Shown: in pieces, positions 24,671-33,408 of the stretch
How positions within the stretch are numbered: position 1 is the first letter of the stretch
Layout of the letters: the number at the start of each line of letters is the position of its first letter
Source of the DNA: JACCTU01 sp963788055
GTDB lineage: Bacteria > Actinomycetota > Thermoleophilia > Gaiellales > Gaiellaceae
DNA: 64,000 bases
Direction of reading: 5' to 3'
NCBI GenBank assembly: GCA_963788055.1
Contig: CAWBFA010000001.1
Span: forward strand, 434,001 to 498,000
The notes under the pieces: model-generated
Told to the model about the DNA's origin: nothing
The model's database searches: none
The model's input: only the letters and a program-made list of their open reading frames with translations
Made by a program: the position numbers and the translations under genes

Positions 24671-24688
24671 TGTCAGGCGTGCCTTACA
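24671..24688. promoter_or_regulatory. DtxR-type operator 1 (fbpC)
   Basis: TGTCAGGC-GT-GCCTTACA, an 18-base near-perfect palindrome of the form TGTnAGG(C)nn(G)CCTnACA. It overlaps the fbpC -10 element, as expected for a repressor. Two similar boxes lie before fbpA. The DtxR-family gene at the end of this cluster is the obvious candidate regulator, and the AGG...CCT core resembles known DtxR/IdeR boxes. Confidence 0.72.
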
Positions 24689-24690
24689 AT
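24685..24690 (+). promoter_or_regulatory. -10 element (TACAAT) of leaderless fbpC
   Basis: TACAAT ends 7 bases before the fbpC ATG, so the transcript should begin at or within a base or two of the start codon. It is covered by the palindromic operator, so repressor binding would block RNA polymerase. Confidence 0.55.
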
Positions 24691-24697
24691 CAGGAAG

Positions 24698-25733
24698 ATG
24701 GCCTGCGGGACGATCTGCACCCACGGCGTGACGAAGCGCTTCGGCGACGTCGCCGCCGTGCTCGAGAGCGAGCTCTGCATCGAACGCGGCGAGTTCGTCG
24801 CCCTGCTCGGCCCCAGCGGCTGCGGCAAGACGACGCTGCTCCGCCTCGTCGCAGGCTTCGAGCGCCCCGACGCGGGCGAGATCGCGATCGAGGACCGGCC
24901 CGTCGTCGGCCCCGGGGTTTGGGTCCCGTCCCACGCGCGCGGGATCGGAATGGTGTTCCAGGAGTACGCGCTCTTCCCGCACCTGAGCGTCGAGCAGAAC
25001 GTGGGCTTCGGCGTCCGCCGGGGTGACCGCCGCGAGCGCGTTCCGGAGCTGCTCCGCCTCGTCGGGCTGACCGACTACGCGCAGCGCTTCCCGCACGAGC
25101 TTTCGGGCGGCCAGCAGCAGCGAGTCGCGCTCGCCCGCGCACTCGCGCCGCGGCCCTCCGTCGTCCTGCTCGACGAGCCGTGGTCGAACATCGACCCGCT
25201 ACTCCGCGCCTCGATGCGGGCCGAGCTCGCCGACATCCTGCGCGGGATCGACGTGACAGTGCTGTTCGTCACGCACGACCGCGAGGAGGCGTTCTCGCTC
25301 GCCGACCGGATCGCCTTGATGCGGGACGGCACCGTCGTACAGACCGGCTCGCCGGAAGAGCTCTACCTCCACCCTGCCGACCGCTGGGCCGCCGAGTTCG
25401 TCGGTGCAGCGAACTTCGTCCCCGGCACGGTCGACGGCGGTCTCGTCAAGACGCTGATCGGCCGCTTCCCCGTCGCGAACCTGAACGGCAGCACGAACGT
25501 CGAGGCGCTGATCCGGCCCGAGCAGCTCGAGCTCTCACTCGACGATGCCGGGCATCGGCGAGGTGGTCGGCCGCGAGTTCCGCGGGCACGACGTCTTCTA
25601 CCGCGTGCGACTCGCCGACGGCGCGACGGTGATCTCCCAGCGCCCCTCCACCGAGGTCGTGCCGCTCGGCTCGCGCGTCTCGGTTCACCCGCACGAGCGC
25701 CACGTGACGGTGTTCGAGCGGGTTCCCGCTTGA
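24698..25733 (+). CDS. fbpC: Ferric iron ABC transporter ATP-binding protein, one frame break
   Basis: ATPase of a ferric-iron importer. Walker A GPSGCGKT (38-45), VFQEYALFPHLSVEQNV (Q-loop), LSGGQQQRVALARAL signature, LLDEPWSNID (Walker B) and the H-loop VTHDREEAFSLADRI are intact. The C-terminal regulatory region needs a shift near 25545 (from LSLDD into GIGEVVGREFRGHDVFYRV) and ends at TGA 25731-25733. It is first in fbpC-fbpA-fbpB-dtxR, under operator 1. Confidence 0.88.
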
Positions 25734-25735
25734 CG

Positions 25736-25753
25736 CGTCAGGACCGCCTTACA
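25736..25753. promoter_or_regulatory. DtxR-type operator 2 (fbpA upstream)
   Basis: CGTCAGGA-CC-GCCTTACA, a partial match to operator 1; the right half is identical to that of operator 1. It starts 3 bases after the fbpC stop, 15 bases before operator 3. Confidence 0.6.
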
Positions 25754-25768
25754 TAGGCTTCCGACGCT

Positions 25769-25786
25769 TGTAAGGCGGACCTGACA
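25769..25786. promoter_or_regulatory. DtxR-type operator 3 (fbpA)
   Basis: TGTAAGGC-GG-ACCTGACA, the same palindrome as operator 1 in inverted form. It is followed by AAT, giving a GACAAT -10-like hexamer (25783-25788) overlapped by the operator. Centre-to-centre distance from operator 2 is 33 bases, about three helical turns, so cooperative binding is possible. Confidence 0.68.
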
Positions 25787-25804
25787 ATCTGGGAGGGAGC
25801 GAAC

Positions 25805-26826
25805 GTGCGGAAGGTGATCGGTGCTGGCAGTTGCGGCGCTGCTCGGCGTCGCGGCGGGCTGCGGTGGCGACGACGACCCAGGCGCGAACGAGAAGCTCGT
25901 CGTGTACTCGGGCCGCGAAGAGGAGCTCGTCGAGCCGCTCTTCGACCGCTTCGAGCAGGAGACCGGGATCGACGTCGAGGTGCGCTACGGCGACAGCGCC
26001 GAGCTCGCGGCGACGATCGCCGAGGAGGGCGACAACTCGCCCGCAGACGTGTTCTTCGCGCAGGACCCCGGCTCGCTCGGCGCCGTCGAGCGCGAGGGCC
26101 TGCTCGCGAAGCTGCCGCAGGCCGCACTCGACCGCGTGCCCGCACGCTTCCGCGACCCGGACGGCCACTGGGTGGGCACCTCGGGCCGCTCGCGCGTGAT
26201 CGCGTACAACACCGATGAGCTCACGGAGGACGAGGTGCCCGACTCGGTCTTCGCCCTCACCGACCCGAAGTGGAAGGGCAAGATCGGGATCGCGCCCACG
26301 AACGCGTCGTTCCAGGCGTTCGTCAGCGCGATGCTGCTCGAGCTCGGCGAGGAGCGCACGCGCGCCTGGCTCGAGGGACTGAAGGCGAACGACCCGAAGC
26401 GCTACGAGAAGAACCTGCCGGTCGTCGAAGCCGTCGCGGCAGGCGAGATCGAGCTCGGGCTCGTCAACCACTACTACCTCTACCTCGCGAAGGAGGAGAA
26501 CCCCGACGCCGCCGTCGCGAACCACTTCCTGACCGGCGAGGATCCCGGCGCGCTCGTGTCGGTCGCCGGAGCGGCGATCCTGTCGAGCGCCGATCACGCC
26601 GATGCCGCACAGCGGTTCGTCGAGTTCCTGCTCTCCGATGCCGAGCCAGCGCTTCTACGTCGACGAGGCGGAGGAAGCCGAGTACCCACTCGTCGCAGGC
26701 ATCGACGCGAAGCAGGGGCTGCCGCCCCTCGACTCGCTCGAGGGTCCGCAGATCAAGCTCGACGACCTCGGCCCCGAGCTCGAGAAGACGCTCGAGCTGC
26801 TGAACGAGTACGGGTTCACGACGTGA
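25805..26826 (+). CDS. fbpA: Ferric iron-binding lipoprotein FbpA, two frame breaks
   Basis: Extracytoplasmic iron-binding protein. A strong GGGAGG site at 25791-25796 points to GTG 25805, but the signal peptide (LAVAALLGVAAGCGGDDD, lipobox VAAGC) is in the next frame, so one base seems extra near 25820; GTG 25821 is the alternative start. The mature part begins KLVVYSGREEELVEPLFDRF, the typical Fbp/FutA opening, and contains FAQDPGSLGAVEREGLLAKLP. A second shift near 26642 (LLSDA to SQRFYVDEAEEAEYPLVAG) restores the family C-terminus. It sits between fbpC and fbpB. Confidence 0.87.
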
Positions 26827-28401
26827 GTCGCGCGAGGGCGCCCGTCGCACTTGCCGTTCCGGCGATTGCGGCGGTCGCCCTCGTCGTCCTCCCCCTCGCC
26901 TACCTCCTGCTGCGCGCCGCGGGCGGCGGGCTCGACGTGCTCGAGGTACTCGGGCGGCCGGGCACGCTGACGCTGATCACCAAGACGCTCGCGCTCGTCG
27001 CGGCGGTGACGGGCACGGCGATCCTCGTCGGCCTGCCGCTCGCGTGGCTCGTCGCGCGCACCGACCTGCCGGCTCGGCGCCTGATCGCGGTCGCGGCGCC
27101 GCTTCCGCTCGTGATCCCGAGCTACGTCGCCGCGCTCGCGTTGCTCGGCGCCTTCGGCCCGCGCGGGCTGCTGCAGCAGCTGCTGGAACCGCTTGGCGTC
27201 GAGCGGCTGCCGGAGATCTACGGGTTCGTCGGCGCGTGGCTCGCACTCACGCTCTCGACCTACCCGTACGTTTTCCTGCTCACGGGCGCGGCGCTCCGCG
27301 GTCTCGACCCCGCGCTCGAGGACGCGGCACGTGGTCTCGGGCGGACGCGCTGGGGCGTCTTCCGGCGCGTCACCCTGCCGGCGTTACGCCCGTCGCTCGG
27401 CGCGGCATCGCTCCTCGTTGCTCTCTACACGCTCTCCGACTTCGGCGCTGTGTCGCTCATGCAGTACGACGCGCTGACCCGGTCGATCTACGTGCAGTAC
27501 CGCTCGCTCTTCGACCGGACGCCCGCAGCGGTTCTCGCGCTCGTGCTGGTCGCCTTTGCAGCCGTTCTGCTCGTGCTCGAGGAACGATCGCGCCGTCGTG
27601 TGCGAGCGTCTGCAAGCGGTGCCGCGCGGCCGCCGACGACGATCCCGCTCGGTCGTTGGCGCTGGCCCGCGTTCGCGTTCTGCGCCGCAACCGTCGCGTT
27701 CTTCCTCGTCGTGCCGCTGTCGGTGCTCGTCTACTGGACGGTGCGCGGGGTCGAGCTCGGCCGTGGGATCGCTTTCGCGTGGGGGGCCGCGCTCTCGTCC
27801 GTCTCCGTCTCCGCGCTCGCGGCGGTGATCGCCGTCGTCGCTGCGCTCCCCGTTGCGCTCCTCGCCGAGCGCTACCCGGCGCCTTGGACGCGCGCGCTCG
27901 AGCGGCTCGGATACACGGGCAACGCCCTACCCGGGATCGTGATCGCGCTGTCGCTCGTGTTCTTCACGGCGAACTACCTGACGCCGCTCTACCAGACGCT
28001 CGCGCTGCTCGTGTTCGCCTACGTCGTTCGGTTCTTCCCGCAAGGCGCTCGCCGGCGTCGAGTCTGGGCTTCAGTCCGTGCACCCGCGGATCGAGGAGGC
28101 CGCGCGGGGCCTCGGGTACGGCCCGCTGCGCGTGCTCGCCACGGTGACGGTGCCGCTGATCCGCCGCGGGCTGCTCGCGGGCGCTGCGCTCGTCTTCCTG
28201 AACGCGATGAAGGAGCTGCCCGCGACGCTGCTCCTGCGGCCGATCGGCTTCGAGACGCTGGCGACCGAGATCTGGAAGTACACCGCGCTCGGCTCATACT
28301 CGCGCGCGGCGCCACCTGCGCTGCTGCTGATCCTCGTCTCCGCGCCGTTCGTCTACCTGCTCGCCGCGAGGCGCGGGTCCGACGTGTCGGCGCCCGGGTA
28401 G
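26823..28401 (+). CDS. fbpB: Ferric iron ABC transporter permease FbpB, one frame break
   Basis: Inner-membrane permease of about 525 residues with two homologous halves of roughly six helices each. Each half has the EAA-loop that contacts FbpC: first half LEDAARGLGRTRWGVFRRVTLP, second half IEEAARGLGYGPLRVLATVTVP. A shift is needed near 28050, just before the second EAA-loop (FFPQ to HPRIEEAA). The GTG start overlaps the fbpA stop (GTGA). Confidence 0.88.
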
Positions 28402-28413
28402 AGTTCCACCGCC

Positions 28414-29088
28414 GTGGCGCCGCAGGGACATTCGGTCGACGAGTACCTCGAGACGATCTACTTCCTGGCCTTCCCGATCGGCGAGTACCGGCCGATGGCC
28501 GAAGGGCTGCCGACGGTCGCGGTGCGCGTCGGCGAGATGCTCGGCGTCTCGCGCGCGTCGGCGGGCGAGATGCTCAAGCGGCTCGAGTCGGAGGGATTGA
28601 TCGAGCGCGGCGAGCACAAGGAGGCGCTGCTCACCAAGACGGGACGCGCGCGCGCCGAGAAGGTCGTGCGCAAGCACCGCTTGATCGAGCGGCTGCTCAC
28701 CGACTTCATGGGCTACACGCCGGCGGAAGCGCACGTGTACGCAGACGAGCTCGGCGACACGTTCAGCGACGACATGGTCGACCGCATCGCGGAGAAGCTC
28801 GGACAGCCGGAGCGTTGCCCGCACGGCTGGCCTGTCGATCCCGACTTCGAGCAGCGCGAGAACGACGAGCTCGCACCCCTCGCGAATCTCGCCGCAGGCA
28901 CGAAGGCGACGATCGTGAGGCTGGCGGAGCACGACGGCGACCTGCTGCACTGGTTCTACGACCAGGGCCTCGAGCCCGGCCGCGAGCTCGAGGTGCGCTC
29001 GACCGAGCCGTTCGCGGTGCAGCTGAACGGCGGCGAGGTCGCGCTGAGCGACAAGGCCGCCGAAGGCCTGTTCGTGCGCCCCGCCTAG
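28414..29088 (+). CDS. DtxR-family metal-dependent transcriptional repressor
   Basis: Regulator of 224 residues: N-terminal winged helix (about 8-75; VGEMLGVSRASAGEMLKRLESEGLIER), a metal-binding dimerisation domain (about 76-145; ADELGDTFSDDMVDRIAEKLG, CPHGWPVDP) and an SH3-like FeoA domain at the C-terminus. Members repress iron or manganese uptake when metal is abundant. It closes the fbp operon, 12 bases after fbpB, and three DtxR-like palindromes stand before fbpC and fbpA, so autoregulated iron-dependent control is likely. Confidence 0.92.
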   Translation: MAPQGHSVDEYLETIYFLAFPIGEYRPMAEGLPTVAVRVGEMLGVSRASAGEMLKRLESEGLIERGEHKEALLTKTGRARAEKVVRKHRLIERLLTDFMGYTPAEAHVYADELGDTFSDDMVDRIAEKLGQPERCPHGWPVDPDFEQRENDELAPLANLAAGTKATIVRLAEHDGDLLHWFYDQGLEPGRELEVRSTEPFAVQLNGGEVALSDKAAEGLFVRPA

Positions 29089-29094
29089 GCGAGC

Positions 29095-29115
29095 CCGGGG
29101 TCAGACCCCGGAGGT
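29095..29115. repeat. GGGGTCAGACCCC repeat, copy 1
   Basis: The 21 bases CCGGGGTCAGACCCCGGAGGT, forming a 7-bp stem CCGGGGT/ACCCCGG with loop CAG. It is directly 3' of the DtxR gene; an identical copy lies 68 bases away in direct orientation. Confidence 0.75.
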
Positions 29116-29162
29116 CGAAAAGGCCTGCAAATGGAACTGGAGACGCGTCCGTTCGGCCGCCA

Positions 29163-29183
29163 CCGGGGTCAGACCCCGGAGGT
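29163..29183. repeat. GGGGTCAGACCCC repeat, copy 2
   Basis: Identical to copy 1 over 21 bases. It touches the stop codon of the minus-strand DUF4230 gene, so the two copies flank a 47-base spacer between convergent genes. Likely transcription terminators for both operons, or a mobile palindromic repeat element. Confidence 0.75.
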
Positions 29184-29868
29184 TACGGCGCGACGTCGAC
29201 GAACTCGATCGAAACGCTCGTGAACCCGAGCGCCTCGAAGAGCCCGAGCAGCATCAGGCGCGTGTTCCGCTCGGCCCGGGCGAGGATCCCCGAGTCGTTC
29301 TCCGCCGCGTCGATCAGCTTCTCCTCGGCGAGAACGTAGAGCTCCTGCTCGCTCGTCGGGTTGTCCTGGAAGATCGAGGCGACGCGGTCGATCAGGCCGC
29401 GGTCGCGGTCGTAGACGTAGCTGCGCGTCGGGTCGACGCGCGCGCCGAAGAACTTTGCGTGCGGTAGCTCGAGCTCGAACGCTCCGCCGATTGTTCGAGA
29501 CGCGCACCGCGTCGCCCTTGACCCCGGAGAAGTCGACGCCTGCATCGACGTCGCCGACCGCGACGAACAGCACTCGCTCGCCGCGAATCGGAGACGGGAC
29601 GAAGCGCGTGTCCTTCTCGAGGTCGACGATCACCTCGAAGTGCCCCGACGCAGCCTGGAAGCGGCGCAGGTTCTGGATCGACTTCAGCACGACGGGGCTG
29701 CTGCGGTCGACCGTCTCGGTGCGGAACGGATTGTCGAACGACGGCAGAGCAGCCGCCGAGCCCTCCGAACGCGAGCCAGAGCGCGATCACGACGAGCGCC
29801 CCGATCGCGAGCAGGCGGGGAAGGTCGGAGCGAGGCCGGGTCGGGTTCGGTGCCGGCGGCTCGGTCAG
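29183..29868 (-). CDS. DUF4230 membrane-anchored protein, two frame breaks
   Basis: Conserved protein of unknown function with one N-terminal membrane helix (LLAIGALVVIALWLAFGGL) and an extracytoplasmic DUF4230 domain (FQAASGHFEVIVDLEKDTRFV, RVLFVAVGDVDAGVDFSGV, then SYVYDRDRGLIDRVASIF and LYVLAEEKL). These blocks lie in three frames, with shifts near 29755 and 29495. The start is unresolved: the frame runs from the metK stop without ATG, GTG or TTG before the helix; I give the first codon after metK. It is the last gene of the ten-gene aroF operon. Confidence 0.75.
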
Positions 29869-31157
29869 GCTTCGCGCTCGCCGGCGCCGACGGGCTCGCC
29901 CGCACTCACCGGAAAGGGCGGCTCGCCGTTGAGGCCGGCGGCCTCGCGGAGCTCGGCGGCCTTGTCGACGCGCTCCCACGAGAAGTCGTGGTCGTCGCGT
30001 CCAAAGTGCCCGTAGGCCGCGGTCTTGGTGTAGATCGGCCGCCGCAGCTCGAGATCGCGGAGGATCGCGGCCGGCCGCAGGTCGAAGTGCTCCTTGACGA
30101 GCGCCTCGATCTTGGACACCGGCACGTGCTCGGTGTTGAAGGTCTGCACCGTCACCGAGACCGGATGCGCCACGCCGATCGCGTACGCGACATTGATCTC
30201 GCAGCGCTCCGCGAGACCCGCCGCGACGACGTTCTTGGCGACGTACCGCGCCGCGTACGCCGCAGAGCGGTCGACCTTCGTCGGGTCCTTGCCCGAGAAG
30301 GCGCCGCCGCCGTGGCGGGCCGCGCCGCCGTACGTGTCGACGATGATCTTGCGCCCTGTGAGCCCGGTGTCGCCCATCGGTCCGCCGATCACGAACTTGC
30401 CCGTCGGGTTGACGTAGACGAAGTCGCGTTCCTGTAGCCGCTTCTCGTCGAAGAGGTCGCGTGGCAGGATCGGGCGCAGCACGTACTCGATGATGTCCGG
30501 CTTGATCATCGCGTCGGCGTCGAGCCCGTCCGCATGCTGCGTCGAGACGAGCAGGCGCTCGATCCCGAGCACGCGCTGCACGCCGTGCTCGTCGATCTCG
30601 TAGCGGACGGTCACCTGCGCCTTCCCGTCCGGTCGCAGGTACGGAAGGATCCCCGCCTTGCGCACCTCGGCGAGCCGCTTGCAGATCTTGTGCGCCAGCA
30701 TGATCGGCAGCGGCATCAGCTCGGGCGTCTCGCTCGACGCGTAGCCGAACATCATCCCCTGGTCGCCGGCGCCGACCTTGTCGAGCGGATCGTCGTCGCC
30801 GGGGTCGTGCTGGACCTCGTACGCGGTGTCGACGCCCTGCGCGATGTCGGGCGACTGCTCGTCGATCGCGACGACGACGCCGCAGGTGTTCGCGTCGAAG
30901 CCCCACTCCGAGTGCGTGTAGCCGATCTGCGCGATCCGCTCTCGCACGAGCTTCGGGATGTCGACGTAGATCTCGGTCGTGATCTCACCGGCGACGACGA
31001 CGAGGCCGGTCGTGATCAGCGTCTCGCACGCGACGCGGCCGTCCGGGTCGTCACGAAGCACGGCGTCGAGGACGCTGTCCGAGATCTGGTCGGCGATCTT
31101 GTCCGGGTGTCCTTCGGTGACCGACTCGGACGTGAAGAGGAACTCGCGGCCCGCCAT
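29865..31157 (-). CDS. metK: S-adenosylmethionine synthetase
   Basis: MetK makes SAM from methionine and ATP. The protein is 430 residues from ATG 31157, chosen because the family begins at FLFTSESVTEGHPDKIADQ. It also has the GAGDQGMMFGYA ATP-binding hexapeptide region and GGGAFSGKDPTKVDRSAAY. An insertion of about 25 residues (HDPGDDDPLDKV region) precedes GAGDQG, typical of actinobacterial enzymes. It lies 14 bases downstream of the DUF3352 gene. The C-terminal tail after AAELREAAGL is proline/glutamate-rich and not conserved. Confidence 0.96.
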   Translation of the reverse strand: MAGREFLFTSESVTEGHPDKIADQISDSVLDAVLRDDPDGRVACETLITTGLVVVAGEITTEIYVDIPKLVRERIAQIGYTHSEWGFDANTCGVVVAIDEQSPDIAQGVDTAYEVQHDPGDDDPLDKVGAGDQGMMFGYASSETPELMPLPIMLAHKICKRLAEVRKAGILPYLRPDGKAQVTVRYEIDEHGVQRVLGIERLLVSTQHADGLDADAMIKPDIIEYVLRPILPRDLFDEKRLQERDFVYVNPTGKFVIGGPMGDTGLTGRKIIVDTYGGAARHGGGAFSGKDPTKVDRSAAYAARYVAKNVVAAGLAERCEINVAYAIGVAHPVSVTVQTFNTEHVPVSKIEALVKEHFDLRPAAILRDLELRRPIYTKTAAYGHFGRDDHDFSWERVDKAAELREAAGLNGEPPFPVSAGEPVGAGEREA

Positions 31158-31171
31158 CGGCGGCAGCCTAC

Positions 31172-32455
31172 CTACTGGATGTGGACGAACACCGTCTGAG
31201 TGGACGTGTTCCCGTCCGCCTGGCTCCACGCCACCACCGAGCTGATCGGCCGCAGGTTCTCGAGCACGTCCTTCGGCACGTCGGCCCCCGCCAAGCCGGC
31301 GAGCGAGAGCAGCGGCAGCGCATCCGCGACGTCGACGTAAAGGAAGCCCGTGGTCTCGTCGGGCATCCCGGCGGCGTCCTTCGCCTCGCGGAAGTCTTCA
31401 CTGTCGGCGAGCGATCCGCCCGCGCTCGCCCGCTGAAGCGCCTGCGCGGGGCTCGACGCGGTCGTCGCAACGACCTGGCCCTCGACCACGCCGATGCGGA
31501 CCGGGAGCGGCGCACCCTCGAACAGCTGCCGCAACTGCAGCTGCGTCCGCGCCGGCGCCGACGTCGTCAGGACGAGGGTCAGCTCGGGGAAGCCGGCGGC
31601 GGGCAGGACCCAGAACGCGCCCTCGCCCTCGATGTCCCCGAGGAGCTGGTCGAGACGGATACCCAGCAGGTTCGCGAGCGGCGCGAGCGACGAGGTCTGG
31701 CCACGGAGGCTCGCCGTGTCGAACGAGAGGAACGCAAGCGCATCGGCGGGCGCCTCGTCGACCCGGCGTGACGCGTAGGACTGCCCGGCGTCGGCCGTCA
31801 GGCGCTCGACGAACGTTGCGGCGGCGCCGTCGTCGCGCGCCTCGACCGCGCCTGCGACCCATTGGAACGCGAGGTTCGGAACGTCGTCGGGCAGCGCCTG
31901 CTCGCGCACCCAGCCGTAGGCGAGCCGCTCGTCGGGGAGCTCGTCGAGCGCGGCCTGGTAGCCGTCGTCGTCCGCGAGCTCACCCTCTCCCGCCTTCAGC
32001 GTGTCGATCGCCGATTGCCGCTCCGCGACGAGGACCCATCCCTCGGCCTCCCCGATCACGTAACTGGTCTTGGCCTCGGCTGCGAGCTTGTCGACGAGCG
32101 CACGAAGCTTCGCTTCGTCCTCGGGCTGCGTCGCCCAGACGACGTCCTCGGCCGTGCTCCCGATCCAGATCACGGCGACGGTGTCGCCGAGAGCGGGATC
32201 GACGTCACGGTCCCACTGAAGCTGCTCCTCGGAGAGTTGCTTGTCGAGCTCCGCGACGAGCTGCGGCCGGCTCGGGAAACGGTCGAGCAGTGCCTGCACC
32301 TTGCGCCACTGGCCTGAGTCGAGGGTCGTGTCGAGCTCGACGTAGCCGAGCGCGTCCGCCGGTGCGAGCCCGATCGCCGACGCGCCCGCCGTGTCGTCGC
32401 CACCGCAGCCTGCGAGTGCGATCACGCCGAGCGCCGCTGCGAGCCAGACCCTCAC
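31172..32455 (-). CDS. DUF3352-type lipoprotein
   Basis: Predicted lipoprotein of 427 residues: signal peptide VWLAAALGVIALAGCGGDD with lipobox LAGC, then a large extracytoplasmic domain resembling DUF3352 (ALGYVELDTTLDSGQWRKVQALLDRFP; FLYVDVADALPLLS). The function is unknown. The start GTG 32455 overlaps the gpsA stop (GTGA), showing translational coupling. It is read through without defects, and contains no catalytic motif I can identify. Confidence 0.82.
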   Translation of the reverse strand: MRVWLAAALGVIALAGCGGDDTAGASAIGLAPADALGYVELDTTLDSGQWRKVQALLDRFPSRPQLVAELDKQLSEEQLQWDRDVDPALGDTVAVIWIGSTAEDVVWATQPEDEAKLRALVDKLAAEAKTSYVIGEAEGWVLVAERQSAIDTLKAGEGELADDDGYQAALDELPDERLAYGWVREQALPDDVPNLAFQWVAGAVEARDDGAAATFVERLTADAGQSYASRRVDEAPADALAFLSFDTASLRGQTSSLAPLANLLGIRLDQLLGDIEGEGAFWVLPAAGFPELTLVLTTSAPARTQLQLRQLFEGAPLPVRIGVVEGQVVATTASSPAQALQRASAGGSLADSEDFREAKDAAGMPDETTGFLYVDVADALPLLSLAGLAGADVPKDVLENLRPISSVVAWSQADGNTSTQTVFVHIQ

Positions 32456-33408
32456 TCCTCGGTGGGCCGCCGACCCATCAAGTTCGCGAGCAGATCCGAG
32501 AGCTCCATTCCTCCGAGCACGGTACACACGCCTTCGGTTATCGGCAGCTCGACGCCCAGGCGGTGAGAGAGATCCCTCAGGACAGGGGCCGTCGTGAGGC
32601 CTTCGACGGTCTGGCCGATCTCCGCGACCGCGTCTTCGGGCGACATGCCGCGCGCGATCAGCTCACCGGCCTTGCGGTTGCGGCCGCTCGGGTGCCAGCA
32701 GGTGACGATCAGGTCGCCCATCCCGGCGAGGCCCGCGAAGGTGTCCGGGTCGCCGCCGGCCGCCTCCCCCAGGCGGCCCATCTCGGCGAGCCCACGGGTG
32801 ATCAAAGCCGCCTTGGCGTTGTCGCCGAGTCCGAGGCCGTCGACACCGCCGGCCGCGAGCGCGATCACGTTCTTCGCAGCTGCGCACAGCTCGACACCGA
32901 CGAGGTCGGTGTTCGAGTAGACGCGGAACGCGAGCGAGTTGATCTCGGACTGCAGCCGCTCGGCGAGCTGTACGTCCTCCGAGGCGATCACGGCTGCGGT
33001 GGGCAACCCGGCCGCGATCTCCTCCGCCATGTTGGGGCCGGTCAGCACCGCAACCGGCCGGTCGCGGACAAGCGTCGAGAGGCGCTCGCCGGTCTTCGGA
33101 TCGAGCCCCTTCGTCAGGCTCAGCATCGGCGCGTCGCCCGGGATGCCTGCGACGACGTCGCCGAACGAGCGGCTCGGAACCGCCAACACGACGAGCTCGG
33201 CCTCCTCGTAGGGCGCCTCCTCGATCGTCGACCCGCGGATGCCCTGCAGGTCGACGTCGCTCAGGTAGCGCGGGTTCCGGTGGGTCTCCTCGACCGCGCG
33301 CGCCTGTTCGGGGTCGCGCGCGGCGAGGGTGACGTCGTGCCCGCGGTCGACGAGGAGGCGCGCGAACCCCGTCCCCCACGAGCCGGCTCCGACGACGACC
33401 GTCTTCAC
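32452..33408 (-). CDS. gpsA: Glycerol-3-phosphate dehydrogenase (NAD(P)+)
   Basis: GpsA, 318 residues, makes sn-glycerol 3-phosphate for phospholipid synthesis. N-terminal Rossmann motif GAGSWGTGFARLL (7-19), LTGPNMAEEIAAGLPTA, catalytic-lysine region ELCAAAKNVIALAAGGVDGLGLGDNAKAALITRG and the DLIVTCWHPSGRNRKAG segment are all typical. It overlaps der upstream and the DUF3352 gene downstream by four bases each. Together with plsC upstream it covers two steps of phosphatidate synthesis. Confidence 0.96.
   Translation of the reverse strand: MKTVVVGAGSWGTGFARLLVDRGHDVTLAARDPEQARAVEETHRNPRYLSDVDLQGIRGSTIEEAPYEEAELVVLAVPSRSFGDVVAGIPGDAPMLSLTKGLDPKTGERLSTLVRDRPVAVLTGPNMAEEIAAGLPTAAVIASEDVQLAERLQSEINSLAFRVYSNTDLVGVELCAAAKNVIALAAGGVDGLGLGDNAKAALITRGLAEMGRLGEAAGGDPDTFAGLAGMGDLIVTCWHPSGRNRKAGELIARGMSPEDAVAEIGQTVEGLTTAPVLRDLSHRLGVELPITEGVCTVLGGMELSDLLANLMGRRPTEE

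Noticed and set aside
24698..26826. A thiamine (ThiB-type) importer instead of iron
   Set aside because: The FbpA opening KLVVYSGREEELVEPLF, the linked DtxR protein and the operators fit ferric iron better, though a related substrate cannot be excluded from sequence.
29865..31157. MetK starting at 31229
   Set aside because: The extra 24 codons upstream are not conserved; MAGREFLFTSESVTEGHPDK at 31157 is the family start.
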